DNA from: Bog-473 sp036491435
GTDB taxonomy: Bacteria; Actinomycetota; Acidimicrobiia; Acidimicrobiales; RAAP-2
Assembly: GCA_036491435.1 (NCBI GenBank)
Contig: DASXBZ010000071.1
Span: 1-6,897, forward strand
Length of the DNA stretch: 6,897 nt
Direction of reading: 5' to 3'
Positions within the stretch are counted from its first letter, which is position 1, and each line of letters starts with the position of its first letter. Below, in pieces: positions 6,494-6,897 of this stretch. A program made the translations under genes and the position numbers. The notes below the pieces were generated by a model. That model saw only the letters and a program-made list of their open reading frames with translations. It ran no database searches and was not told the DNA's origin.

Positions 6494-6897
6494 GTGCCCG
6501 GCGCCCGCGCGCGCGGCCGCCTCCTCGCGCTCGAGGGCATCGACGGCAGCGGCAAGTCGACCCAGGCCCGGGCGCTGGCCGATGCGCTCGGCGCCCGGCT
6601 CACCCACGAGCCGGGGGCGACGCCCGTGGGGGCCCGGCTGCGCGAGCTGCTGCTGGCGCCCGACGCGCCGCCGTTGTCCGTCCGCGCCGAGGCCCTCCTG
6701 ATGGCGGCGGACCGGGCCGAGCACGTGGCGCGGGTGATTGAGCCGGCGTTGACCGCCGGCGACTGGGTGGTCACCGACCGCTTCTCGGCCTCGACCATCG
6801 CCTACCAGGGCTACGGACGCGGCCTCGACCTCGACGCGCTGCGCTCGCTGGTGTCGTGGGGCGCCGCCGGCGTGGTGCCCGACCTCTCCGTGCTCGT
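6494..6897 (+). CDS. tmk: Thymidylate kinase, N-terminal part (3' end outside window)
   Basis: This enzyme phosphorylates dTMP to dTDP with ATP in the cytoplasm, an essential step in dTTP supply. The window holds 134 complete codons of a protein that is usually about 200-220 residues, and the frame runs off the right edge. Starting at GTG 6494, the P-loop is G15-I-D-G-S-G-K-S-T23. The dTMP-binding segment is DRF at 95-97 (DRY in most homologues) followed by SASTIAYQG (98-106). The P-loop has Gly-Ser where type I enzymes (yeast, human) carry a basic residue, which suggests the E. coli-like type II arrangement with the basic residues in the LID. The LID is beyond the window, so this is inference. 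The first eight or so residues (PGARARG) are a short basic extension. It follows topA at 10 bases and is almost certainly in its operon; a holB-like clamp-loader gene often follows in Actinobacteria but cannot be seen here. Confidence 0.94.
   Translation, partial: MPGARARGRLLALEGIDGSGKSTQARALADALGARLTHEPGATPVGARLRELLLAPDAPPLSVRAEALLMAADRAEHVARVIEPALTAGDWVVTDRFSASTIAYQGYGRGLDLDALRSLVSWGAAGVVPDLSVL

Noticed and set aside
4312..6798. Open frame of 828 codons on the minus strand opposite topA and the start of tmk
   Set aside because: It is Arg/Leu/Gly-rich without motifs and covers two clearly coding plus-strand genes. It comes from third-position GC bias.

Overview
This is a high-GC bacterial window with strong G/C bias at third codon positions. 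Its gene content and order point to an actinobacterium. The evidence is a K+-independent membrane H+-pyrophosphatase followed by a zinc-finger-free topoisomerase I with GRFGPY-type C-terminal repeats and a lysine/alanine tail, then thymidylate kinase. The topoisomerase tail and the topA-tmk adjacency are typical of Actinobacteria. A deep-branching class is possible, but the sequence alone does not settle it.

Layout: (1) 1 to about 1035-1045, minus strand: the 5' portion of an IS30-family insertion sequence. It holds a transposase N-terminus of 316 codons with a strong Shine-Dalgarno and runs off the left edge. Its outer end lies just upstream of hppA. (2) About 1040-1266: a gene-free leader with a plausible sigma-70-like promoter and two hairpins that abut directly. 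(3) 1267-3591, plus: complete hppA. (4) 3592-3732: a short spacer with a perfect TTGACA hexamer but no convincing terminator. (5) 3733-6483, plus: complete topA. (6) 6494 to the right edge, plus: the 5' part of tmk, 10 bases after the topA stop and probably co-transcribed with it.

The three chromosomal genes are housekeeping. HppA conserves the energy of pyrophosphate hydrolysis as a proton gradient and pulls biosynthetic, PPi-releasing reactions forward. TopA relaxes negative supercoils. Tmk makes dTDP for DNA synthesis. topA-tmk looks like an operon for DNA replication and maintenance. hppA is a co-directional neighbour that probably has its own promoter.

I see no exotic new system. The most noteworthy points are the internally duplicated helix-turn-helix in front of the IS30 transposase core, the IS end placed close to the hppA control region, the paired hairpins in the hppA leader, and the repeat-encoded basic tail of a completely cysteine-free TopA. 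Many long open frames opposite or out of phase with hppA and topA are composition artefacts and are not annotated.
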